A stretch of DNA of 64,000 nt, from the NCBI RefSeq assembly GCF_036946125.1, contig NZ_JAQIJT010000002.1:341001-405000 (forward strand), given 5' to 3'. The translations under genes and the position numbers were made by a program. The notes beneath the pieces were generated by a model. That model did no database searches. It saw only the letters and a list, made by a program, of their open reading frames with translations, and had not been told where the DNA came from. This stretch comes from Sphingomonas adhaesiva. GTDB taxonomy: Bacteria > Pseudomonadota > Alphaproteobacteria > Sphingomonadales > Sphingomonadaceae. Shown here piece by piece: positions 42,834 to 52,237 of this stretch (positions are counted from its first letter, which is position 1; every line of letters starts with the position of its first letter).

Positions 42834-44594
42834 ATGGTGGCGGTGCGCATTTCGCCGGGGACATGGTTGGGCGCGGCGTGCACGGCGTCGCTCGTGGCGG
42901 GGGGCACGGTGCTCCCGGTGCCGGCGTCGGCGCAACAGGTTCCCCCTGCCAATCAGGGACTGCCGACCCGCGAGGAGGTGACGCCCCCGCCCGCGGCGCC
43001 GGTCGCGCCGGAGCGTCCGCGGTTGCGCGTGGACGGCGATATCGAGCGATCCTCGTGTCCGCTGGCCGACCCGGCCTATGCCGCGGCGCGCGTGACGATC
43101 ACCAACGCGACCTTCGTCAACCTCGGGCCCGTGTCGCCCGCCGATCTCGCCCCGGCCTACCGGGCGTATCTGGGCAGCGATCAGCCGGTCAGCGTGATCT
43201 GCGACATCCGCGACGCCGCGGCGACGGTGCTGCGCCGCAGGGGCTATCTGGCCGCCGTCCAGGTGCCGACGCAGACGATCCGGGACGGCACGGTCACCTT
43301 TCAGGTGCTCTATGCGAAGCTGGTGGCGGTGCGGGTGCGCGGCGATGCGGGACGGGCCGAGCGGCTGATCGCGGGATACCTCGACCGGCTGACGCGCGAC
43401 CCCGTGTTCAATCGCTTCGATGCGGAGCGCTACCTCCTGCTGGCGCGCGACCTGCCCGGCTATGACGTGCGGCTGGCGCTGCGTCCGACCGGCAATGCCC
43501 CGGGCGAACTGATCGGCGACGTGACGGTGGTGCGCACGCCGTTCGAGGCCGATGTCAACCTCCAGAACTATGCCGCGCGCGATACGGGGCGCTTCGGCGG
43601 GCAGGTGCGGGGGCAATTCTACGGCCTGACCGGGATGGGCGATCGCACCACCGTGGCGTTCTACTCCACCGCCGACCTGAAGGAGCAGCAGATCCTTCAA
43701 CTCGGTCATGATGTCCGGGTCGGGGGCGAGGGGCTGACGCTGAGCGGCCGGTTTACCTATGCCTGGACGCGGCCCGACATTCCCGCGGCGGCGGCGCTCA
43801 CCGCGCGCACCCTGTTCGCGACAGCGGAGGCGAGCTATCCCTTCCTGCGCAGCCAGCGCGCCAACGTGCGCGGTGCGCTCGGCATCGACTACGTCAACCA
43901 GAAGGTCCGCTTCGCGGGGGCGCCGCTGAGCCGGGACCGGCTGCGCGTCGCGTATCTGCGCGTCGATGCCGATGCGGTGGACGTGCGCGACCGGCCGGCG
44001 CCGGGGTGGCGGCTGGCGGGGTCGGTGGAGGTGCGACGGGGGCTCGACATCTTCGCCGCCTCGCCGCGCGCGGTCGCCGGCGCGGTGGGGCCCAGTCGGC
44101 GCGACGGCGATCCGGAGGGGACGCTGATCCGCGCCGGCGCATTGGGAGAGGTGGCGCTGACGCCGAGGGTCACCTTCTCGCTGGCGCCGCGCGTGCAATA
44201 TGCGTTCGATCCGCTCCTCAGCTTCGAGGAATATGCCGCCGGCACGTACACGATCGGGCGCGGCTACGACCCGGGCACGATCATCGGCGACAGCGGAGCG
44301 GGCGCGTCGGCGGAGCTGCGGGTGAACCGGGTCGCGCCCTTCGCGCGGACCGACCTGTCGCTGCAGCCGTTCACCTTCGTCGACAGCGCCTGGGTGTGGA
44401 ACCGGAACACGCCGGGCAATCCGCAGCGCCTCACCTCGCTCGGCGGCGGCGTCAGGGCAAGCTTCGCCAGTCGCATACGGCTCGACATGACGCTGGCGGT
44501 GCCGACCAACCGCGCCGGCCTTCAGACGCAGCGGGGCGCCGCCCGCTTCCTGATGTCGCTCACCACCAAGCTCTATCCGTGGGGTTCGCGCTGA
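42834..44594 (+). CDS. TpsB outer-membrane transporter (ShlB/FhaC/HecB family)
   Basis: A 586-residue two-partner-secretion transporter. A signal peptide ends near residue 34 (VPASAQQ). A Pro-rich linker and a POTRA domain (about 60-175) follow, then a beta-barrel that includes the conserved GRGYDPGTIIGDSGAG segment (the TpsB/Omp85 motif region with RGY) and ends LTTKLYPWGSR. It exports the TpsA protein encoded directly downstream, whose start overlaps its stop codon (TGATG). ATG 42834 is chosen because it begins the signal peptide and follows GGTGGGGGC; an upstream in-frame start at 42789 lacks those features. Confidence 0.9.
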   Translation: MVAVRISPGTWLGAACTASLVAGGTVLPVPASAQQVPPANQGLPTREEVTPPPAAPVAPERPRLRVDGDIERSSCPLADPAYAAARVTITNATFVNLGPVSPADLAPAYRAYLGSDQPVSVICDIRDAAATVLRRRGYLAAVQVPTQTIRDGTVTFQVLYAKLVAVRVRGDAGRAERLIAGYLDRLTRDPVFNRFDAERYLLLARDLPGYDVRLALRPTGNAPGELIGDVTVVRTPFEADVNLQNYAARDTGRFGGQVRGQFYGLTGMGDRTTVAFYSTADLKEQQILQLGHDVRVGGEGLTLSGRFTYAWTRPDIPAAAALTARTLFATAEASYPFLRSQRANVRGALGIDYVNQKVRFAGAPLSRDRLRVAYLRVDADAVDVRDRPAPGWRLAGSVEVRRGLDIFAASPRAVAGAVGPSRRDGDPEGTLIRAGALGEVALTPRVTFSLAPRVQYAFDPLLSFEEYAAGTYTIGRGYDPGTIIGDSGAGASAELRVNRVAPFARTDLSLQPFTFVDSAWVWNRNTPGNPQRLTSLGGGVRASFASRIRLDMTLAVPTNRAGLQTQRGAARFLMSLTTKLYPWGSR

Positions 44595-47500
44595 TGTCCG
44601 TTCGTTCGACCATGCTGCGGCGCGGATCCGCCGGGACCCTCTGCTCCGTCGTCGCGCTGGCGACCGCGCTGGTCGCCGGGCCTGCGCAGGCGCAGCAATC
44701 GTACAATCTGGCCGGCAATCCGACCGTGACCTCGGGTACCGTCACCGTGGACCGCGGCATCACGATACCGGGGACGGAGGTCTATACGATCGGCTCCGCG
44801 ACCGCGGTGATCGACATGGTGCCGGCGGATACGGCGACCGGCGGCGGCGTCATCAATTTCCAGAATGCGAACACCACCGCGCTCTACACCAGCACCCCGG
44901 GCGGGCCGGCCTTCACGGTGCTCAACCGGATCGTGCCGGCCGACCCCGCGCGGCCGATCGCGTTCAACGGCAATGTCGTCAGCCAGTTGCAGAGCGCCGC
45001 GGGGGCCGCGGCGCGGGGCGGCAGCGTCTGGTTCTACAGCCCCGGCGGCATCGTGCTGGGGGACGGCGCGGTGTTCGACGTCGGCAACCTGCTGTTGTCC
45101 ACCGGCGATCCCGCGGGCGGCGGCACCACGATCGCATCGACCCGCTCGTTCAACCTGACCAGCACGGCCAACGGCGGCGGCATCGTCAACATCCTGTCGG
45201 GGGCCAGGATCAACGCGACGAACCCGGGCAGCTACGTGGCGCTGGTGGCGCCGATCGTGTTCCAGCGCGGCACGGTGAACGTGAACGGCGCCGCCGCCTA
45301 TGTCGCGGCCGAGCAGGCGAGCCTGACGTTCGACCAGGGCCTGTTCGACATCAACGTGACGGTGGGGTCGAGCGCGGCGGGCGGCTTCCCGTTGCAGCAT
45401 CTGGGCACCACCCGCTTCCAGAACGTGGCGACGCCCAGCCGCGCGTATCTGGTCTCCGTGCCGAAGAACGATGCGATCACCCTGGTCATCGGCGCATCGG
45501 CCGACATCGGTTTCGACGTGGCCACCACGGTGGGGGTGGAGAATGGCCTCATCGTGCTGGGGGCGGGGTTTCGTAATGTAGGGGGGACACCGGACGTCTC
45601 CGTTTCCAGCGGGTTCGCCAATCCGTCTGCGCAGGCGCCGGCGTACCTCGGGTTCGATGGAGGGGGCAGGTTCAACGCGGGCCTGGTCGCGCGCGCGCGC
45701 GACGACCTGTCCGCCGTGGTCAACGCGAGCACCTATTTCGGCAGCAATGTATCCCTGCGCGGCGGCGGCAGCGGGTCCGTGGTGCAGGCGGGCGCCAGCG
45801 GCGCCGGAACCGTCCTGACGATCCGGGGCAACCTGACGCTCGACGCGACGGCGCCCGGCATCAACTCCGCCGCGGCGCAAACGGCGGGCATCGCGTCGTT
45901 GACCGCGCTGGCCGGCGGCACGACGCAGATCGGTGGCAACGTACGCATAGATGCCGGGCAGCGCGGCAATTTCCTGATCGCCGGGGCGAACGGGGCCAGC
46001 ACCGGCGGCAACGCGAGCATCGTGGCCCAGGCCGGCAACATCTCCATCGGTGGGAACGCCGATGTCCTTGCGACCGGGTTTTCGGCCAGCACCGCCACGG
46101 GCGGCGTCGCATCCGCCACCACCGGCGCCGGTTTCGCGCTGACGGTGGGGGGCAACCTGAACATCAACGCGTCGGCCACCGGGCTGGACGACACGGCGGC
46201 GATCGGAAACGCATCCGGCGGCAACGCGACCGGCGGGACGGCGAGCATCACCTCGGGCGGCAATCTGCAGGTCACGGGGCAGATCGGGGTTCTGGGCGAC
46301 GCGTTCGGAGGACGCCGGCTGGGAGCGGGTGCCGGCAGCGGGGGCAGCGCGACGGGGGGCACCGCGACGATGACTGCGCTGGCCGGAGGTCGCATCGCGA
46401 GCGACACGATCCGCGTTTCCGCCTTCGCGGCGAGCGGTGGCACCGCGGGTGACGGTACCGGCGCCGCTGCGACGGGTGGCACCGCCTCGCTCTTCAGCGT
46501 CGGCACGACGGCGGCGGGCCGCCTCTTCGTCGTGGGCGACGCGACCAGCGGCGGCAGGACAGGCGGAACCGGCGATGTCGGCACCGCCGTCGCGGGAACG
46601 GCCGTGGCGGAGGCGAACGGCGGCGGCGTCCTGACCGTCGCGCAGGATACGCTCGTCTCCGCGGTCGGGACCGGGGGCAGCGTGACGGCGGGGATCGGGT
46701 CGGGCGGGGCCGGCCAGGGCACGACCGCGCGGCTGACCACGAGCACCAGTGGCGAGATGACCCTGGGTTCCACCACCGTCGTGGCCAGCGGTTCCGGCGG
46801 AGCGGGCGCGGGCGCAGGGGGCGCGGGCGGCCTGGCCACGGGGGGCCTGGCCACGCTTCAACAGGGCTCCAGGGGCACGATCGGCGTCAACGGCGTGGCC
46901 CGCGTGTCGGCAGACGGGTTCGGCGGGGCGTCGGCCGCTGCGGCGGGCGGCAGCGCGGCGGGCGGCGAGGTCAGCGTGGTCGCGAACGACAGCAGCCTCG
47001 CTATCGGCTTAAACGCGCAACTGTCGGCGCGGGGCGCGGGCGGGAGCGGGGTCGCCGGCGGCGCGGCGAACGGCGGGCGTGTCGCCTTCCTCGCCGGTAA
47101 TGGGCAGGCGCTCGTCATCCTGACCGCGGCGCTGGATGCGTCGGCCATCGGCGGTCTGGGCGTCACGGGCGACGGCGGTGCGGCGACGGCCGGGACGGCG
47201 CAGCTGGGGACCAACGGCACCGGCTCGCTCACGCTGGGCGGCACGGCGGCGATCGCCGCGGGCGGCGTCGGCGGCGCGGGCGCGAACGGGGGATCGGGCA
47301 CCGGCGGGACCAGCGTGCTGTACGCGCTGAAAGGAAGCCTGACCGTGGCCGGCGGTGTGCTGATGACGGCATCCGCATCGGGCGGTGAGGCCACGGGCGC
47401 CGGCACCGCCGGCTCGGGGACCGGCGGTCTGTCGTATATCACCGCCGATGCCGGCACGGTCCAGCTTTCGCGTGATGTCTCGCTGGCCGCGGTCGGCACC

Positions 47501-50500
47501 GGGGGGGCGGCGTCCGGCGCGGTCGGCAATGCCGGCGCGGCGATCGGCGGGCGGACCCAGCTGTCGGCCTTCGACAGCGGTCAGGGCGGCGGTGGCGGGA
47601 TCACGGTCGGCGGTACCGCGACCATGAACGGGTCGGCGATTGCGGGAAGCCTGTCCGCCGTCGCCACCGGCAACGGCGGCGCGGCGAGCGCGGGTACGGC
47701 CGAAATCTATGCCACGACCGGCGCGATCACGGTCGGCGCGCTGGACCTGCGCGCGGGCGCCGCCGCCTCGATCGGAGCGGATCCTTCGGTGGCCAGCGCG
47801 ACCGGCGGCGCGATCTTCCTGAACGCGAACGGTGCGGACATCGTGGCGGGCCGCGTGACGATGAACGCCGATGCCGGCGGGGGCACGATCGACGCGGGCG
47901 TCTCGACGCCGCGCGACGGGGGCGCCGCGACCGGCGGGCGGATATCGGTGACGGCCGCGACCGGGCGGCGGCTTGCCGTGGCGCAGACCCTGATCGCCAG
48001 CGCCACCGGCACCGGCGGCGAGACGCTGGACGGCGGCGATCGCATCGCGGGGGCGGGAACCGGCGGCTCGATCGGCATCAGCGCGAGCGGGACGATCACC
48101 GCCGCGGCGATCACGGCGGAGGCGAACGGCTTCGGCGGCAACGGCAGCGGCGCCACCCTGTCGGGTGGCCCGAACGCGGGCGGTCTGGGCACCGGAGGGT
48201 CGGTCGACGTGTCCACGACGGGGGGCTCGATCCGGTTCGCCGATCTTGCGGCGTCCAGCCGCGGGCAGGGCGGCGCCGGGGGGGCAGCGGGCGATGGCGG
48301 CAACGGGCTGGGCGGCTCGTCGATGCTGGGCGCCTATGCCGGCGGCACCGTCGTCGCGACCGGCACGACCACGATCGATGCGCAGGCCTTCGGCGGATCG
48401 GGCAGCCGGACCGGCATCGGCGCGGGCGGGCGCGGCGACGGGGGCGGCTCCAGCGCCGCGCCGGACGGCTCCGCGACCATCGTGGCGAGCGGCGGCACGA
48501 TCGTCCTGGGCTCCGGCCTGTCATGGGTCAGGGCGAGCAGTTCGGGCGGCGCGGGGCATGGCGGCGCGACGGGCGGCGCGGCCGCCGGCGGCATCGCCGA
48601 TGTCTCGGCGTTCGACGGCACCGTCGATGCGTCCGCCGGCCTCCTGAGGGTGTCGGCCAACGGGATCGGCGGAGACGGCATCACCGACGGCAGTGCGGGG
48701 GGCGCGGGCGTCGGCGGCGGCAGTTCGGTGGTCGGCGGAACCCGCGCCGCCTCGGCGGCGCAGGCCGGCCGGATCGTCCTGGGCGATGTGAGCTTCGCCG
48801 CGACCGGCATCGGCGGTGCGGGCGCAGCCGGCGCGCCGGGCCAGACCGGCGGGGCGGGCGGCGCGGGCAGCGGCGGGCGGATCGACCTGTTGGCGCAGGC
48901 GGGCAACGGCTTCGTCACCGCGACCGGCACGGCGACCATGCAGAACAGCGGCTTCGGCGGGGGTGGCGGGGCGGGCGGCGTCGCCGATGCCGGCGGCGTC
49001 GCGGGCCGCGGCGGTGCGGGCGGCGCGGGTACGGGCGGGGGAGGCAATGCGGGCACGGTCAGCCTGCCCGCGAGCAGCTTCGTCACCGGCGCCGCCACGC
49101 TGGGCAATCTGAGCGTCCAGTCGATCGGGTTCGGGGGCGCCGGGGGCCCGGCCGACCTTCCCGCGCTCGGCGGTGCGGGCGGTGCGGGCATCGGCGGCAC
49201 CTACTCGGTGCTGTCGCGCGGCGCGCCGGTGACGCTGGCTTCGCTGTCGCTGCAGGGCATGGGCATCGGCGGCGACGGTGCGGGCGGAGCGGGCGGACGC
49301 GGCGAGGGCGGGCAGATGGCCGTGCTCGTCACCAATCGCTTTCAATCGACCGCCCGCGGCAGCCTGAGCGTCGGGCAGCTCCTCACCGATACCAGCGGCA
49401 CCGCCGGCGCCGGCGGTGCCGCGACCGTTGCGGGGATCAGCAGCATCCAGGTCGGCAACGGCGACGCGCAGTTCGGCACCGTGAGCATCACCACCGCGGG
49501 CGATGCGCCGTCGGCGATCGGGCCGACCAACCTGAACGTCTCGGGCGGGACGCTGACGATCCGGTCGCTCAATATCGGCGCGGTCGGCGACATCGGCTTC
49601 TACACGACGGGGACCGGCCTGATCGACGTCGCCGGCGCGACGCTCGACGCCACCGGCTCGCTGCGATTCGGCGACGGCATCACGCCGTCGAACCTCATTC
49701 CGGGCGACATCGAGGTGGGCGATCTGTTCGCCTCGCTCGGCGGCGACGTCATCCTCGACGACGATCTGGCACTCGACGGCGACCTGGTGCTGGAGGTCCG
49801 CGGGCGCATCCAGACCGGCGCGATCGCGACGGCCGGGGATACCGACCTGACCGGCGGGGCCGGTATCGCGACCGGCAGTATCGGGGCGGGCGGCGGCATC
49901 TTCGCCTCCAGCGACGGCGATATCCGCACCGGGGCGCTGGCCTCGGCGAAGGAGATCGCGGTGAGCGGCGGCGGCAGCGTGAGCACCGGCGCCGTCACCC
50001 TCACCGCCTATACCGGCGGCACCGGCCCGTTCGGGGTCGAGATCGCGGCCGGGTCCGGCCTGGCGACCGGGGCGATCGATTCGATCCAGGGCATCGGCCT
50101 GATCGCCCGCACCGGCGACGTGGCGACGGGCCCGCTGGCGGCGCGGAGCGGCGATGCTGTCCTGCTGGCGGGCGGGTCGGTGGCGACCGGCGGCATCGCG
50201 ACGACGACGAGCGGCAACGTCGTCATCGGCAACGCCAGCCAGTTCCGCGCCGATCCGGTCACCGGGGATCTCGACCCCGCGCCGATCCTCGCGGGCGTGC
50301 CGGTGCGCGTCGGGGGGGCGATCACGCTGTCGGGCGATGTGGAGACCGGCACGTTCCGGTCCGCCAGCACCGGGGCGACGACCGCGCGGGGGATCACCGC
50401 CGCCGACACGCTCTTCGTCGACACCGGCGCGGGGGCGACGCTGGGCGCGCTGACGGCGGGGCAGACCGCCTATGTCGGCGGCACGGGGGCGATCTCCGTG

Positions 50501-52237
50501 ACCGGCGCCACGGTGACGCGCGGACCGCTGAGCGTGGATACCGCGGGCAACATCGCCATCGGCATTACGCGGGCGGGCGCGGACGTACGGCTGATCGCCA
50601 CGGGCGGGCGGATCGACGCCAGCGGGCCGATCACCGCCGGGGCGAGCATCGCCTTGCTGGCGGACGGCGGGATCGCCAGCGGCGCCCTGAGCGGCGGGCG
50701 CGGCGACGGCGCGTTCGTCTATCTGGCGGGTGCCGGCAACCGCGCGCGGATCGGCGCCGATGGGGCGTTCCCCGCGGACTTCGCGACCGGCGCGGCGACC
50801 CCGGTGGCCGGGCCGGTCGCCGTCGGCGGCGCGATCAGCGGCGGCCTCGTCCGGACGGCGGTGGACGGGTCGAGCCGCTTCGACGGCGTCATCGACGGCG
50901 CGCGGCAGGTGCGATTGTCCAGTCGGGGTCTGACGCTCGGCGGGTCGGTGACGGCGCCGGCGATCGAGATGCTGTCGACCGACATCGCGCTGGCGCGCGG
51001 GATCACGGTGGGGGACGCCACGACGCAGTCGCTCGCGCTCGGCACGCTGAGCACCGCGGCACCGACCATTCTGGGCGGCACGGGCGGCGACGCCGCCGGC
51101 GGCTACGTGCTGGATGCGGCCGAACTGGCGCAGCTGCGCGGCGGCGCGATCAGCTTCGGGCAGACGACCTCCTATGGCGCGGGCGATCAGCCGCTGGTCC
51201 TGCGCGACCTCACGCTGGCGGGGGCCAACGCCGGACAGAACTCCAATCTGACCAGCGCGAACGGCGCCTTCACGATCACCGCGCCGGGCGACATCCGGCT
51301 GCTCGGCAACGTCCGGTTGAACAATGCCGCCGCTGGCAATGCGCTCGTCTTCGATGCGGCGGGTGCTTTCCGGCTGGTCACCGATACGGGATCGGTCGGC
51401 GTCTTCGATGCGGGCGATACGCTCGCCGGGCGGCTGGCGATCGGCGCCGCCCGGATCGCGTCGGGCGAGAGCCAGCTGCTCGCGACGATCGATGCCGGCA
51501 ATGTCACGGCGGCGGCGGTCGGCGCGCCCGCCGCGCGCACGCGGGCGGAGGGGTTCATCCAGGCGGGACGGCTGGAGCTGAGCGCGCGCGACTCGATCGT
51601 GATCCAGAACAGCGGCACCAGCGCGCTGTCCGGCGGCTTCACCGCGGGATCGGGCGGGTTGCGGATCACCGGGCTGCGCGGCGGCGGGGCGAGCGGCGGG
51701 GCGGGCGGCGGCGGCACGGCGTTGATCGCCTATGGCCGGGTGCAGGGCGCGGGCGGGGCGTTCGTCACCAATGCCGGCACGCGCGGCGCGATCACCTTCG
51801 CCGGGGCCGATGCGCAGGGCGAGCCGCTGACCGCCTTCTCCGCCACGTCGGTGGTGAACGGGTGCGCCCTGCTGCCCACCGTCGCGTGCGGCGAAGGCAC
51901 GACCGCGCCGCCTGTCGGCGAGGTCGCGGAGGTCACGATCGGCACCGACGTGCAGGGTGTCGCGAGCGGCCCGCTGTCGCTCTCGCTATCGCCGGCGCTG
52001 TCGCCCGCGCTGGCGCAGGCCAGTGCCGAGGACGGCGGCGTGGCGGCGGTGCCGGCGGTGCGGCTGACCACCATCATCGACGCCGCCGCGCTGAAGACGG
52101 ACACGATCGTCACCGATCCGATCGGCAGCGGCGGCAATGCCAGCCTGTGGGAAGGCGGCGATGCCGATGGTGCCGCGAGCCGGCGCGACGAGGATGCGCC
52201 TCCGCGAACCACGCGCGGCGGGGAGGGCGGCCGATGA
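44594..52237 (+). CDS. Giant TpsA exoprotein (filamentous haemagglutinin type)
   Basis: A 2547-residue secreted beta-helix protein. A signal peptide ends near residue 34 (GPAQAQQ). The TPS secretion domain follows (about 36-200) with NLAGNPTVTSG, FNGNVVSQLQS and GGSVWFYSPGGIVLGDGAVF. Residues ~400-1600 are imperfect Gly/Ala-rich repeats (GTGGxAxL, GGAGAGG-like), and 1600-2400 is a more regular beta-helix with repeated GxIxTGxI units. The only mature cysteines are C2424 and C2432, followed by an acidic/polar tail. Members act as adhesins, toxins or contact-inhibition proteins; no toxin domain is recognisable at the C-terminus here, so an adhesin or surface layer is more likely. It is coupled to genes on both sides. 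Confidence 0.88.
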   Translation: MSVRSTMLRRGSAGTLCSVVALATALVAGPAQAQQSYNLAGNPTVTSGTVTVDRGITIPGTEVYTIGSATAVIDMVPADTATGGGVINFQNANTTALYTSTPGGPAFTVLNRIVPADPARPIAFNGNVVSQLQSAAGAAARGGSVWFYSPGGIVLGDGAVFDVGNLLLSTGDPAGGGTTIASTRSFNLTSTANGGGIVNILSGARINATNPGSYVALVAPIVFQRGTVNVNGAAAYVAAEQASLTFDQGLFDINVTVGSSAAGGFPLQHLGTTRFQNVATPSRAYLVSVPKNDAITLVIGASADIGFDVATTVGVENGLIVLGAGFRNVGGTPDVSVSSGFANPSAQAPAYLGFDGGGRFNAGLVARARDDLSAVVNASTYFGSNVSLRGGGSGSVVQAGASGAGTVLTIRGNLTLDATAPGINSAAAQTAGIASLTALAGGTTQIGGNVRIDAGQRGNFLIAGANGASTGGNASIVAQAGNISIGGNADVLATGFSASTATGGVASATTGAGFALTVGGNLNINASATGLDDTAAIGNASGGNATGGTASITSGGNLQVTGQIGVLGDAFGGRRLGAGAGSGGSATGGTATMTALAGGRIASDTIRVSAFAASGGTAGDGTGAAATGGTASLFSVGTTAAGRLFVVGDATSGGRTGGTGDVGTAVAGTAVAEANGGGVLTVAQDTLVSAVGTGGSVTAGIGSGGAGQGTTARLTTSTSGEMTLGSTTVVASGSGGAGAGAGGAGGLATGGLATLQQGSRGTIGVNGVARVSADGFGGASAAAAGGSAAGGEVSVVANDSSLAIGLNAQLSARGAGGSGVAGGAANGGRVAFLAGNGQALVILTAALDASAIGGLGVTGDGGAATAGTAQLGTNGTGSLTLGGTAAIAAGGVGGAGANGGSGTGGTSVLYALKGSLTVAGGVLMTASASGGEATGAGTAGSGTGGLSYITADAGTVQLSRDVSLAAVGTGGAASGAVGNAGAAIGGRTQLSAFDSGQGGGGGITVGGTATMNGSAIAGSLSAVATGNGGAASAGTAEIYATTGAITVGALDLRAGAAASIGADPSVASATGGAIFLNANGADIVAGRVTMNADAGGGTIDAGVSTPRDGGAATGGRISVTAATGRRLAVAQTLIASATGTGGETLDGGDRIAGAGTGGSIGISASGTITAAAITAEANGFGGNGSGATLSGGPNAGGLGTGGSVDVSTTGGSIRFADLAASSRGQGGAGGAAGDGGNGLGGSSMLGAYAGGTVVATGTTTIDAQAFGGSGSRTGIGAGGRGDGGGSSAAPDGSATIVASGGTIVLGSGLSWVRASSSGGAGHGGATGGAAAGGIADVSAFDGTVDASAGLLRVSANGIGGDGITDGSAGGAGVGGGSSVVGGTRAASAAQAGRIVLGDVSFAATGIGGAGAAGAPGQTGGAGGAGSGGRIDLLAQAGNGFVTATGTATMQNSGFGGGGGAGGVADAGGVAGRGGAGGAGTGGGGNAGTVSLPASSFVTGAATLGNLSVQSIGFGGAGGPADLPALGGAGGAGIGGTYSVLSRGAPVTLASLSLQGMGIGGDGAGGAGGRGEGGQMAVLVTNRFQSTARGSLSVGQLLTDTSGTAGAGGAATVAGISSIQVGNGDAQFGTVSITTAGDAPSAIGPTNLNVSGGTLTIRSLNIGAVGDIGFYTTGTGLIDVAGATLDATGSLRFGDGITPSNLIPGDIEVGDLFASLGGDVILDDDLALDGDLVLEVRGRIQTGAIATAGDTDLTGGAGIATGSIGAGGGIFASSDGDIRTGALASAKEIAVSGGGSVSTGAVTLTAYTGGTGPFGVEIAAGSGLATGAIDSIQGIGLIARTGDVATGPLAARSGDAVLLAGGSVATGGIATTTSGNVVIGNASQFRADPVTGDLDPAPILAGVPVRVGGAITLSGDVETGTFRSASTGATTARGITAADTLFVDTGAGATLGALTAGQTAYVGGTGAISVTGATVTRGPLSVDTAGNIAIGITRAGADVRLIATGGRIDASGPITAGASIALLADGGIASGALSGGRGDGAFVYLAGAGNRARIGADGAFPADFATGAATPVAGPVAVGGAISGGLVRTAVDGSSRFDGVIDGARQVRLSSRGLTLGGSVTAPAIEMLSTDIALARGITVGDATTQSLALGTLSTAAPTILGGTGGDAAGGYVLDAAELAQLRGGAISFGQTTSYGAGDQPLVLRDLTLAGANAGQNSNLTSANGAFTITAPGDIRLLGNVRLNNAAAGNALVFDAAGAFRLVTDTGSVGVFDAGDTLAGRLAIGAARIASGESQLLATIDAGNVTAAAVGAPAARTRAEGFIQAGRLELSARDSIVIQNSGTSALSGGFTAGSGGLRITGLRGGGASGGAGGGGTALIAYGRVQGAGGAFVTNAGTRGAITFAGADAQGEPLTAFSATSVVNGCALLPTVACGEGTTAPPVGEVAEVTIGTDVQGVASGPLSLSLSPALSPALAQASAEDGGVAAVPAVRLTTIIDAAALKTDTIVTDPIGSGGNASLWEGGDADGAASRRDEDAPPRTTRGGEGGR

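Noticed and set aside
44594..49500. Glycine-rich repeats considered as a possible CRISPR or satellite array
   Set aside because: The repeats are in frame, imperfect and coding, with no constant repeat or unique spacers.
48523..52200. Alternative plus-strand frame inside the giant TpsA gene
   Set aside because: Arg-rich out-of-frame translation that joins the CHAT frame only because no stop interrupts it; the TpsA frame is the regular beta-helix one.
49100..52237. Contact-dependent inhibition toxin at the C-terminus of TpsA, with an immunity gene
   Set aside because: The C-terminus has no VENN-like motif or recognisable toxin domain, and the next gene is a CHAT protease rather than a small immunity protein.
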